Below, in pieces: positions 48,220 to 56,427 of a DNA stretch of 64,000 nucleotides. The stretch is taken from contig CARYZD010000006.1 of NCBI GenBank assembly GCA_949106495.1, positions 51,495 to 115,494 of the forward strand, read 5' to 3'. The stretch is from an uncultured Clostridia bacterium. GTDB lineage: Bacteria > Bacillota > Clostridia > TANB77 > CAG-465. The translations under genes were made by a program, and so were the position numbers. The notes under the pieces are model-generated. The model searched no databases. It saw nothing but the letters and a program-made list of their open reading frames with translations, and was not told where the DNA came from. Numbering within the stretch: the first letter of the stretch is position 1; each line of letters begins with the position of its first letter.

Positions 48220-49190
48220 ATTAAAGTTTCATGTAGTTTTTGCATAAAGTATTTAGATTTTGAAGTATCAACAACTATATTTATAGCAAGTTCACTAAAT
48301 GAAATCATATATATTTCTATATTTTCTTCACTTGCAATTTTAAATATTTTAGATATTGCATCCCTATTGCTAAGCATCATTGGACCTACTATACAAATTT
48401 TAGATATATCATCTTTTTTAGTTATAAAATGAATATCAAAATCTTCTTTTACTCCTTTTTGAACTTTACTTCCTTTAGCATCTGTAAAAGTGCATTTTGA
48501 CACAATTTTTAAATTATATTCTTTAGCCATATTTACAGACCTATTATGTAATACTTTTGCTCCAGCAGAAGATGCCTCAAGCATTTCATCATATGATATC
48601 TCATCTAATAATTTTGAATTTGCTATTATTTTAGGGTCTGCAGAGTAAATACCATCTATATCACTAAATATTTCACATTTATCTGAATTAAGAGCACATG
48701 CAATAGCGACTGCACTTAAGTCCGAACCACCACGACCAAGTGTGGTTATATTTCCTAAAATATCTATTCCTTGAAAACCTGTAATTATTACAATACGATT
48801 TTCTTTTAAGTGGGAAAGTATATTATCTGAAACTATATCTAGTATTTTAGCATTTCCAAAATTAGAATCTGTTATTATTCCAGCTTGTGAACCAGTTAAG
48901 CATACTGAATTGTATCCTTTTGAATTAAGCATTAATGAAAGAAGAGAAGCAGTTTGCATTTCTCCAGTGGCAAGTAAAAAATCTAAGTCTTTTTTATCTA
49001 TATTTGATTCATTACAAGTATATTCTTTTGCTTTTTCAATTAGGCTATTAGTCGTTTTACCTTGAGCTGATACTATGACTACTACATGATTATTTTTTTC
49101 TTTTTCTGTTATTATTTTGTTACATATGATTTCTAGTTTTTCTTTATTTTCAACAGAACTTCCACCATATTTTTGTACAATTATACTCAT
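48204..49190 (-). CDS. Aspartate kinase (short form)
   Basis: A 328-residue aspartokinase that phosphorylates aspartate, the first step toward lysine, threonine, methionine and diaminopimelate. QKYGGSSVENKEKL (start), TGFQGID, TTLGRGGSDLSAVAIA and IFSDIDGIYSADP are catalytic-domain signatures. Usual enzymes have about 400 residues with two ACT domains; after KVQKGV only one ACT-like unit (KICIVGPMMLSNRDAISKIF ... IYMISFSELAINIVVD) remains. I start at the minus-strand ATG at 49190, with GGTGGTG upstream; the in-frame ATG at 49220 would contain that site. Feedback by lysine or threonine may be altered. Confidence 0.9.
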   Translation of the reverse strand: MSIIVQKYGGSSVENKEKLEIICNKIITEKEKNNHVVVIVSAQGKTTNSLIEKAKEYTCNESNIDKKDLDFLLATGEMQTASLLSLMLNSKGYNSVCLTGSQAGIITDSNFGNAKILDIVSDNILSHLKENRIVIITGFQGIDILGNITTLGRGGSDLSAVAIACALNSDKCEIFSDIDGIYSADPKIIANSKLLDEISYDEMLEASSAGAKVLHNRSVNMAKEYNLKIVSKCTFTDAKGSKVQKGVKEDFDIHFITKKDDISKICIVGPMMLSNRDAISKIFKIASEENIEIYMISFSELAINIVVDTSKSKYFMQKLHETLIEKGE

Positions 49191-49276
49191 ATTTTCACCA
49201 CCATAATGTATTTTATGCATATATAATCTAAAGTGTTATATAACTTAATAATAATAGTATAAAAAAATAAAAAAAG

Positions 49277-49305
49277 TTGACATAAGCACATACAGATACT
49301 ATAAT
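49277..49305 (+). promoter_or_regulatory. Perfect-consensus sigma-A promoter
   Basis: TTGACA (49277-49282), 17 bp, TATAAT (49300-49305): an exact match to consensus in both hexamers. It reads toward the short reading frame at 49400 with a leader of about 88 bases. Confidence 0.8.
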
Positions 49306-49399
49306 TATAACATCAATACGAAAAAATATATTGATTTTATTGATAATTTAATATTAACTAATACAGCAGTACCTAATAACATTTTAAGGAGGGAACATT

Positions 49400-49535
49400 A
49401 TGAAGAAAGTATTTATTGAGTGGCTTAAAGCTTTTGCCTTGGCACTTGGAGGAGTGGTTCGACAGTGATATCAACACTTCTTATCAGTTTTTGTTACATC
49501 CTTTTTCATTAAATATTTTTAAGTTTGAGACTGAA
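49400..49535 (+). pseudogene. Decayed or very short membrane peptide gene, signal-peptidase-like N-terminus
   Basis: Behind a strong AAGGAGGGA site, the ATG at 49400 opens a 22-codon frame encoding MKKVFIEWLKAFALALGGV and VRQ, stopping at 49468. In another frame the sequence continues as hydrophobic STVISTLLISFCYI. The joined product (MKK-basic start plus one long hydrophobic segment) looks like the N-terminal membrane anchor of a type I signal peptidase or a small membrane peptide, with a one-base deletion near 49460. No catalytic Ser/Lys part follows. It may be a remnant or a genuine short peptide gene; I cannot decide. The frame at 49416-49598 is probably a chance overlap. Confidence 0.4.
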
Positions 49536-49551
49536 ATGGCATATCTTTTTG

Positions 49552-49579
49552 AGGCACACGAGAATTTCGTGTGTCTCGT
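49552..49579 (+). terminator. Intrinsic terminator after the short peptide frame
   Basis: GAGGCACACGA / TCGTGTGTCTC stem (one G-T pair) with a 5-base loop, followed by a pyrimidine-rich GTTCTTATCTTATTT. Confidence 0.75.
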
Positions 49580-49605
49580 TCTTATCTTATTTAAGTAAAA
49601 ATAAC

Positions 49606-49635
49606 TTGACATAAAATGTTGTGCTGTGTTATAAT
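49606..49635 (+). promoter_or_regulatory. Promoter with long leader upstream of the 49771 gene
   Basis: TTGACA (49606-49611), 18 bp, TATAAT (49630-49635). The ~130-base leader contains a TGTAAT / ATTACA hairpin and two near-repeats, AAGCGTTTAAG and AACGTTTAAG, before the GGGAGG site. I recognise no known riboswitch. Confidence 0.65.
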
Positions 49636-49770
49636 CTACGTGTAGTAAAATTTTTTAAATGTAATCATCAAGTATATTACATGTTAAATTGACAAAGGAG
49701 TTTAAGCGTTTAAGTTATAACGTTTAAGAAGTTTTGCAAAAGAAAAAAAATTAAAAGGGAGGTATCTATT

Positions 49771-50437
49771 ATGAAAGGATACAAGTTTATTTCAAGATTA
49801 ATAGTGGGTATCGCATTAATCTTACTTGCAGGAGTTTTAATATGGAACTTATTTAATACAATTGTCATTCCTAAATTACCACTGGTAAAAGGAGCAGATT
49901 ATGTACAGGATATAAGCCGGAACAATGTCAGATCCAGATAAGACTTATGCAAAAAATGCAATTTCAAAGGCTTCTAAGGATTACAAAATAGCAATAGTGC
50001 TAGACTATCAGCTTACAACATTTGCAATTACAGACACTTATATAGATAAGACTGTAAGTTCTGTTGTAGATAATGTGTATAGAAACCAAAAATATGTAGT
50101 ATATACATATTTTAAAGACACAAATACATTACACATTACAACAAATATTAATGATGCAGCAAATGATGTTGTAACTAAGAAGAAAGAAGGAATAGACAAT
50201 GATGCAAAAGTAGTAAAAGAAATTTTATACTTTCAGCAAAATTTAAAACGTGAATATGGACTTAAAAATTGGAATTTCAATTTAAATACAGAATATGTTA
50301 GAAATTCATGTTTAGCAGGTGTTGGCTCAATTTTATTCTTAATTCTTGGTTTTGGAGTATTGCCAACAGAACAAGGTGGAATCAAATTATTTAAACGTAA
50401 AAAGCGAAAAGTAGTTACTACTCATTCAGCAGAATGA
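49771..50437 (+). pseudogene. Membrane-anchored protein gene, probably frameshifted (two overlapping frames)
   Basis: Frame 1 (49771-49941, GGGAGG site) encodes 56 residues: MKGYKFISRLIVGIALILLAGVL membrane anchor, then VIPKLPLVKGADYVQDISRN. Frame 2 (49925-50437) encodes 170 residues starting MSDPDKTYAKNAISKASKDYK, an alpha/beta-looking domain (LDYQLTTFAITDT, VVYTYFKDTNTLHI) and a C-terminal helix (about 133-148) with basic KLFKRKKRK. Frame 2 has no good ribosome site. Joined by a one-base shift near 49915-49925 they would give one ~222-residue protein with a membrane helix at each end. Two coupled genes remain possible. No family is recognised. Confidence 0.5.
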
Positions 50438-50443
50438 AAAAAT

Positions 50444-50480
50444 AAAGGTCGTTAAATTATTTTAACGGTCTTTTTATTTT
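50444..50480 (+). terminator. Intrinsic terminator
   Basis: AAAGGTCGTTAAA / TTTAACGGTCTTT, a 13-bp stem with two wobble pairs and a 4-base loop, followed by TTATTTT. Confidence 0.82.
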
Positions 50481-50496
50481 AAAAAAAGAAGGTGTA

Positions 50497-50524
50497 TTGA
50501 AATTATATCATTATATGGTATAAT
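50497..50524 (+). promoter_or_regulatory. ftsY operon promoter
   Basis: TTGAAA (50497-50502), 16 bp, TATAAT (50519-50524). Confidence 0.55.
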
Positions 50525-50556
50525 TATGATGAATAATTGTATAATGGAGGATGAAT

Positions 50557-51468
50557 ATGTTTTTTGACAAACTTAAAAATAATTTAAAAAAGACTAAAGA
50601 AGCATTAGATATAAAAATGAGCAATATATTTGCAGATAAAAAAGATATTGAGGAAATAATAGATGAAATAGAAGAAACTTTAATTTTATCAGATGTAGGA
50701 TATGAAACAAGCACTAAAATTTGTAAAAAATTAAGAGAAGATTTAAAAAAACAAGTTGAAAAAGACGAGAATGCTATTAAGACATTACTTAGAAAAGAAA
50801 TGACAGATATTCTTTTATCTGATGAAATAAATCAAGTAGATAGTATTAATTTAGATGAAAAGCAAGTAATATTAGTAGTAGGGGTAAATGGTGTTGGGAA
50901 AACAACATCTATTGGAAAACTTACAAAATTATATACAAATAATGGTAAAAAAGTATTACTTGCAGCAGCAGATACTTTTAGAGCAGGAGCTATTGAACAA
51001 TTAGAGGTATGGGCAGAAAGAAATGATGTAGATATTTGTTCTGGTAAGGAAATGCAAGATCCTGCATCAGTTATATTTGATGCGACAAAGAGATTTAATG
51101 AAGGTGATTATGATGTATTAATTTGTGATACAGCTGGAAGACTTCATAATAAGAAAAATTTAATGGATGAACTTGAAAAAATGAAGAAAATTATAGACAA
51201 AAATATATCTAAGGATATATATAAAGAAACTATAATGGTACTTGATTCTACAACAGGACAAAATGGTGCAATTCAAGCAAAATTATTTTTAGAGAAAACT
51301 AATGTAAATGGAATCTTTTTAACAAAACTTGATTCTACATCTAAAGGTGGAGTAGTATTTAGTATAGTAGATGAATTAAAAATCCCTATTAAATATATAG
51401 GTGTAGGTGAAACAATAGATGATATTGAAATATTTGATGCAAAATCTTTTGTTGAGGCTATAGTATAG
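50557..51468 (+). CDS. ftsY: Signal recognition particle receptor FtsY
   Basis: A 303-residue SRP GTPase that docks SRP-bound ribosomes at the membrane. N-terminal helical domain (about 1-85), then the NG core: VGVNGVGKTTSIGKL (P-loop), DTFRAGAIEQLEVW (G2), CDTAGRLHNK (G3), TKLDSTSKGG (G4) and GVGETIDDIEIFD near the end. The acidic A domain of longer FtsY proteins is absent, as usual in Clostridia. I start at ATG 50557: GGAGG (50546-50550) touches the other in-frame ATG at 50551 and is correctly spaced for this one. murB follows after 9 bases. Confidence 0.95.
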   Translation: MFFDKLKNNLKKTKEALDIKMSNIFADKKDIEEIIDEIEETLILSDVGYETSTKICKKLREDLKKQVEKDENAIKTLLRKEMTDILLSDEINQVDSINLDEKQVILVVGVNGVGKTTSIGKLTKLYTNNGKKVLLAAADTFRAGAIEQLEVWAERNDVDICSGKEMQDPASVIFDATKRFNEGDYDVLICDTAGRLHNKKNLMDELEKMKKIIDKNISKDIYKETIMVLDSTTGQNGAIQAKLFLEKTNVNGIFLTKLDSTSKGGVVFSIVDELKIPIKYIGVGETIDDIEIFDAKSFVEAIV

Positions 51469-51477
51469 GAGGTATAT

Positions 51478-52389
51478 ATGATGAATATATATGGAGGACT
51501 TGAAAAAATATTAGATAAATCTAATATAAAATATAACGAGCAAATGAAAAGTCATACAACAACTAAGGTTGGTGGACCTTGTGATTGTTTAGTAGAGCCA
51601 ACAAGTATTGAAGAGATACAGAAAATATTAGAGTATGTAAAGGAAAATAATTTGGAATACTATGTTATTGGAAAAGGTAGTAACTTACTTGTAAAAGATG
51701 AAGGATATAGAGGATTAATAATTAAAATAACAGATAAATTTTCAGATGTAGAAATAAATAATGAATATATTAAAGTATATTCTGGCTGTTCTGTTCCAAA
51801 ACTTGCACAAATTGCTAAACAAAATGAACTATCAGGACTAGAATTTGCTTGTGGAATTCCTGGAAGTGTTGGTGGTGGAATTAGAATGAATGCAGGAGCA
51901 TATGGCTCTGAAATGGTAAATATAGTAGATAAAGTAGGTTATTTAGATGAAAATGGGAATTTGATTGAAATATCTAATGATGAAGCAAAATTTACATATA
52001 GACATAGTATGTTTGTTGATCATCCAGAGTATATTGTTGTATATGCTATATATAAATTAGAAAAGGGCAAGTTAGAAGAAATATCAGCTAAAATGGAAAC
52101 TAATATGAATTCAAGAAAAGAAAAGCAACCATTAGAATATCCAAATTTTGGTAGTGTATTTAAAAGACCAGAAGGATATTTTGTAGGAAAACTTGTAGAT
52201 GACTGCAATTTAAAAGGATATAAGATAGGTGGAGCACAAGTTTCTACTAAACATTCAGGATTTATTGTAAATGTAGATAGTGCAACATGTAAGGATGTTT
52301 TAGATTTAATTGAATATGTAAAGAAAACAGTATATAAAAAATTTAATGTTATGTTACAAGAAGAGGTTGTAATATTAGGGGGAAAATAA
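51478..52389 (+). CDS. murB: UDP-N-acetylenolpyruvoylglucosamine reductase
   Basis: A 303-residue FAD enzyme that reduces UDP-GlcNAc-enolpyruvate to UDP-MurNAc, an early peptidoglycan step. HTTTKVGGPCDCLVEP, YYVIGKGSNLLVKDEG (FAD), GLEFACGIPGSVGGGIRMNAGAYG and FTYRHSMFVDHPEYIVVYA and NFGSVFKRPEG (catalytic Ser in GSVF), then the last Glu in LQEEVVILG are present. Length fits type II MurB. It begins behind GGAGG, between ftsY and yvcK (1-base gap), so it is in one operon with them. Confidence 0.96.
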   Translation: MMNIYGGLEKILDKSNIKYNEQMKSHTTTKVGGPCDCLVEPTSIEEIQKILEYVKENNLEYYVIGKGSNLLVKDEGYRGLIIKITDKFSDVEINNEYIKVYSGCSVPKLAQIAKQNELSGLEFACGIPGSVGGGIRMNAGAYGSEMVNIVDKVGYLDENGNLIEISNDEAKFTYRHSMFVDHPEYIVVYAIYKLEKGKLEEISAKMETNMNSRKEKQPLEYPNFGSVFKRPEGYFVGKLVDDCNLKGYKIGGAQVSTKHSGFIVNVDSATCKDVLDLIEYVKKTVYKKFNVMLQEEVVILGGK

Positions 52390-52390
52390 T

Positions 52391-53881
52391 ATGAGAGATT
52401 TAATAGAATGGTTAAAACCTGGTTCAAGAGTAAAAAGATATATTTTTACATTGCTTATATCTGTACTATTATTAATATTTTGTGGTATAAGTTTAGGACG
52501 TACAAGTGATTTAACACCAACAATGCTAATTGCGTATGTTTTACTTATTACTTTGTCTATATTTGGAATTGTATTTTCATTTATTTTAGCACAAAGAAAC
52601 ATATTACTTGTATCACTTAAAAATATATCAAGAAGAAATAAAAACATACGTATAAGACAATTATTATATGGTGATCCAAAATTAAAAAAAGGACCAAGAG
52701 TAGTAGTAATTGGTGGTGGTTCAGGACTTCCAAATTTATTAAAAGGACTAAAGGAATATACATCAAATATTACTGCTGTTGTTAATGTTTCAGCAGATGA
52801 TTATACATTAACATCTGCAATGAGTAAAGAAGAAAGAGTAACACCAGGAGATATTAGAAAATGTGTATCAGCATTATCTACTTCAGAATCAGATTTTTCT
52901 AAATTACTTACATATAAATCAGATGATGGACAAGGAGCTTCAATTGGAAATTTAATTATTAATGCTTTAACAAATATTACAGGAAGTTTTCCAAAAGCAA
53001 TAGACAAGCTATCAGATATATTTCAAGTACAAGGAGATATTTATCCTGTAACAACAGAAGATTTAATTTTATGTGCTGGACTAGAAAATGGTGAAGTAGT
53101 TGTTGGTAAAGAAAATATTAGTGAAAGAGTAAGAGAAACACGAACTTCAATTAAGCAAATTTTCTTAAAAGATGGAAGTTTAAAAGTAGTACCAGAAGTA
53201 ATTGATGCAATAAAAAAAGCAAATATTATTGTTTTAGGACCTGGTTCATTATATACATCAATATGTTCCAATCTATTATTTGATGAAGTAAATAAAGCTA
53301 TAGTAAAATCTAAAGCAAAAAAAGTTTATGTAGCAAATATTATGAATCAACCTGGTCAAACAGAAGGATATACATTAGCTAGATATATTAATGAAATAGA
53401 AAGATATCTTGGAAAACATGTTTTAGATTATGCTATTGTAAATAATGGAGAAATAACTTCAGAAATGATTAAAGATTTTAATCAAGAAGGTTCAACTTCA
53501 GTTAAAATTGACCTTGAAAATATACAAAATAGGGCTATATGTGTTATACAAGAAGACTTTGTTTTAACAGCTAAAAATGCTTTAATTCATGATTCAGATA
53601 GACTTGCAGAAATTATAATGACTCTATCTTTAACTAAATCTATTGGAGATTTAAATATAGTTTCTATGAAAAGAAAACATATGAAGAAAGAGCAAATGTT
53701 AACAAATAAAAGAGTTATTAAAACAAAAATACAAGAGTATAAGAGAAAAAAAGCTCAAAAAAAAGCGGAGAAATTAAAAAATGTTACTCCTAAGAAAAAT
53801 AAAAAAGAAAAAGAGATAAAAGCAAGTGAGAAAACACAGGCAACAATAAATAAACTTAAAGATGAAATTTCAAAGGAGTAA
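52391..53881 (+). CDS. yvcK: YvcK/YbhK family gluconeogenesis factor with N-terminal membrane anchor
   Basis: A 496-residue CofD-like protein. Two N-terminal helices (about 17-36 and 42-63) precede the YvcK core (about 90-400): VVVIGGGSGLPNLLKGLKEY, VSADDYTLTSAMSKEERVTPGDIRKC and LGPGSLYTSICSNLL. A basic Lys-rich tail of ~70 residues ends the protein. YvcK proteins bind UDP-sugars and are needed for envelope synthesis on gluconeogenic carbon sources. The membrane anchor is a variant seen in many Clostridia. The gene is in the ftsY-murB-yvcK operon, and the debranching-like gene starts 6 bases after it. Confidence 0.9.
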   Translation: MRDLIEWLKPGSRVKRYIFTLLISVLLLIFCGISLGRTSDLTPTMLIAYVLLITLSIFGIVFSFILAQRNILLVSLKNISRRNKNIRIRQLLYGDPKLKKGPRVVVIGGGSGLPNLLKGLKEYTSNITAVVNVSADDYTLTSAMSKEERVTPGDIRKCVSALSTSESDFSKLLTYKSDDGQGASIGNLIINALTNITGSFPKAIDKLSDIFQVQGDIYPVTTEDLILCAGLENGEVVVGKENISERVRETRTSIKQIFLKDGSLKVVPEVIDAIKKANIIVLGPGSLYTSICSNLLFDEVNKAIVKSKAKKVYVANIMNQPGQTEGYTLARYINEIERYLGKHVLDYAIVNNGEITSEMIKDFNQEGSTSVKIDLENIQNRAICVIQEDFVLTAKNALIHDSDRLAEIIMTLSLTKSIGDLNIVSMKRKHMKKEQMLTNKRVIKTKIQEYKRKKAQKKAEKLKNVTPKKNKKEKEIKASEKTQATINKLKDEISKE

Positions 53882-53887
53882 AAATAA

Positions 53888-55705
53888 ATGTTTAAGTACA
53901 AAAGAGAAATAAATAATTATGAACAAGCAAAACAATTAGAATATTCTTTAACAGATAATTCAAAAGTATGTTTTTGTACATCTGGTACATTACAAACCAG
54001 AAAACCATATCATGGTATGTATATAAAAGATTCCAAAATATTGCTTGAAAATATTGTAGAAACTTTTGAAATAGATGGAACAACATATAAAATTGTTGAA
54101 CTTGAGACTAAAAATAAAGATTTAAATTCAAGAGACTATATTACAAATACAGACCTTGAATTAAATCAATTTGAATATAACTTTTCAGATGTAAGTTATT
54201 CAAAAAGATTTGCCTTTGAAGAAAAAAAAGGTATATTATGTATTGAATATATTATTAAAAATAATACAAGAAATAATATTAAATTTAAAGCAATTCCATT
54301 AATAACATACAGAGATTATTTTAATATGAAAAATAGTAGTATGTTAAAATTTAATCAAAGAGATACAGAAGATGGAACATTTATTGCACTTAGTGTTTTA
54401 AATCAAGAGAATTTAGTATTAAAATCAGATGTTATGAATTGGAGTAATGATAATAATGTTTTAAGAGATGTAAAACATGAAATGATTACAGAAGATATAA
54501 AAAAAGAAATATTTTTTGAAGATTTAATGATACTTGGTAATTTTAATGCAGATGTTAAAGGATTATCAGAAACTAAATTATATATGTATATTTCATATAA
54601 AGATTTTAGTATAGAAACTCTTAATAGCTTAGATATTTTCAATAATATAGAATCAAGAAACAAAAATATAACCTTTGATGTAGATGAAAATTTTATAGAA
54701 CTTATGGATTTATCTAAATCAATTTTAAATACTCATTTAGAAGATTTAATGATTAATTCGATTCCATATAAGAAACAATATAATGAAGATTATATAAAAT
54801 CAATTTCTGAACTTTCTGAAAAACAGATTGAAGAGGATATAGAATCACTTATAGATATTACTCGTTCCATAGAAGGACAATATTTATATTATAAGAAAGT
54901 TAAAGAGGCTAAAAAAACAGTTCTTAATATATATAAAATAACTAAAGAATTATCTAAACTAGAACTATCAGAACATATAAGAGAACGTTTAAATGTTTTA
55001 AAGTTATGGTATATAGAATCAGTAAATAGAGTTTTACAAAAAGAAGGTAGAATAGAATTATATATTGATTCAATAAAAGAAATTTTATACTATTTTTGTG
55101 AACCAGATAATAGAGCGACATGTTTTAAAACAATAGAGATAACTACATTAATGCTTAATGCTATAAAAGTTTATTTAAATATTTTAACTTGGATTGGAGA
55201 TACAGATAAACAAATGGAAATCCAAGAATCATATTTTAAATCTTTAATAGAGAAAGAATTCTGGATAAAAGAAAAAAATATTATGAAAAAAGATTTAAGA
55301 GATGATGAGCATTTTGCAAATGTAGAAATGTTATATGCACTTAGCTTATCTTTTCCATGTGTAAGTGATGATATTCCAAATAAATTACTTGATACAGTAT
55401 TTAAAGAATTATATACTCCTTATGGATTAAGAAAAGTATCTAAATTTTCACCAAGATATGATGGATTAATTTATCCAAAATATATGGCACATTTTATTAA
55501 AGCTAATTTGAGACTTACTGGAATTACAAGAGCGTCACAAAAAATTGCATTTAATCTTGTAAAGGAAATTTTGCAAGATGTTGGAAAATATATAAATGGT
55601 GGAACTAAAAAAATATACAGTGACAGAGGAATTGCAATAGATGGTATGAGTTATGATGTCTTAACAAATGCTGAAATGATAAGACTATATCATATGTTTA
55701 TGTAG
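53888..55705 (+). CDS. Glycogen-debranching-enzyme-like protein of unknown activity
   Basis: A 605-residue soluble protein. The start has GTLQTRKPYHGMYI, like TRKYHGLL of archaeal/bacterial debranching enzymes, followed by a beta-sandwich (about 30-250). A helical domain (about 300-600) carries LYTPYGLRKVSKFSPRYDG and YPKYMAHFIKANLRLTG, like the TPYGLRSLSP and MAPFIEAYLR blocks of those (alpha/alpha)6 domains. The acidic catalytic stretch between them is not recognisable and the protein is shorter than complete enzymes. It may bind glycans without cleaving them. It lies 6 bases after yvcK, in an envelope/carbon operon. Fold inference only. Confidence 0.6.
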   Translation: MFKYKREINNYEQAKQLEYSLTDNSKVCFCTSGTLQTRKPYHGMYIKDSKILLENIVETFEIDGTTYKIVELETKNKDLNSRDYITNTDLELNQFEYNFSDVSYSKRFAFEEKKGILCIEYIIKNNTRNNIKFKAIPLITYRDYFNMKNSSMLKFNQRDTEDGTFIALSVLNQENLVLKSDVMNWSNDNNVLRDVKHEMITEDIKKEIFFEDLMILGNFNADVKGLSETKLYMYISYKDFSIETLNSLDIFNNIESRNKNITFDVDENFIELMDLSKSILNTHLEDLMINSIPYKKQYNEDYIKSISELSEKQIEEDIESLIDITRSIEGQYLYYKKVKEAKKTVLNIYKITKELSKLELSEHIRERLNVLKLWYIESVNRVLQKEGRIELYIDSIKEILYYFCEPDNRATCFKTIEITTLMLNAIKVYLNILTWIGDTDKQMEIQESYFKSLIEKEFWIKEKNIMKKDLRDDEHFANVEMLYALSLSFPCVSDDIPNKLLDTVFKELYTPYGLRKVSKFSPRYDGLIYPKYMAHFIKANLRLTGITRASQKIAFNLVKEILQDVGKYINGGTKKIYSDRGIAIDGMSYDVLTNAEMIRLYHMFM

Positions 55706-55734
55706 GATATATTTTAATATAGGAGGAGTTATTT

Positions 55735-56367
55735 ATGATTATTCTTGGAATTGACCCAGGATTTGGTAGAATAGGATATGGAATAATTAGTTTTAGTAAA
55801 AATCAATATAAAGTTATTGAATATGGTTGTATAACTACTCCTGAAAATAGTTATTTTCCTAAGAGACTTAATAAAATAGAGTATGATTTAGAAACTATAT
55901 TATCTAAATATAATAATATAGATGTAGCATCTATTGAAGATTTATACTTTAATACAAATATAACTACTGCAATAAAAGTTGCACAAGCTAGAGGAGTAAT
56001 ATTAAATACTCTTGCAAAACATGATATAGATATTTTTGAATATACTCCAATTCAAGCAAAACAAGCAATTGCAGGGTATGGTAGAGCAACTAAACATCAA
56101 GTTATGGAAATGTTAAAAAAAGTACTTAAAATGGATAATATGCCTAAACTTGATGATACAGCAGATGCACTAGCTCTTGCTATATGTCATACACAATATA
56201 ATAGATATACTGAATTTACTGGAACAGATAAAAGTAAAAAAGAAAAAAATATTACAGCACTTCAAAAAGTATATGAAGAAAAAGCAAAAACAGATAAAGA
56301 ACGTGAGAAAAGACGTGACCAAATGATAAAAGCTGCCCTTGAAAAGGAAAAGAAAAATAGAAGATAA
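55735..56367 (+). CDS. ruvC: Holliday junction resolvase RuvC
   Basis: A 210-residue homologous-recombination nuclease that cuts four-way junctions. Catalytic acids D7 (ILGIDPGFGRIGYG), E68 (SIEDLYF), D141 and D144 (LDDTADALALAICH) match the E. coli D7/E66/D138/D141 set. Usual length is about 165-175 residues; here ~45 extra residues form a Lys/Glu/Arg-rich tail (about 166-210), possibly a helical DNA- or partner-binding extension. AGGAGG precedes the start; ruvAB are not in the window. It follows the debranching-like gene by 29 bases. Confidence 0.94.
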   Translation: MIILGIDPGFGRIGYGIISFSKNQYKVIEYGCITTPENSYFPKRLNKIEYDLETILSKYNNIDVASIEDLYFNTNITTAIKVAQARGVILNTLAKHDIDIFEYTPIQAKQAIAGYGRATKHQVMEMLKKVLKMDNMPKLDDTADALALAICHTQYNRYTEFTGTDKSKKEKNITALQKVYEEKAKTDKEREKRRDQMIKAALEKEKKNRR

Positions 56368-56427
56368 TAACATTTATATAAATATAAGCATATAATACAC
56401 TAACTAGAAATAGGAGGTGTATTTTTT

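Noticed and set aside
49191..49276. T-box or lysine riboswitch for the aspartate kinase gene
   Set aside because: The divergent region is short and AT-rich, with no lysine-riboswitch or T-box motif that I can recognise on the minus strand.
49416..49598. A 60-codon + strand frame over the short peptide gene
   Set aside because: No ribosome site at its start, unusual composition, and it runs through the terminator hairpin at 49552-49579. It probably reflects chance openness.
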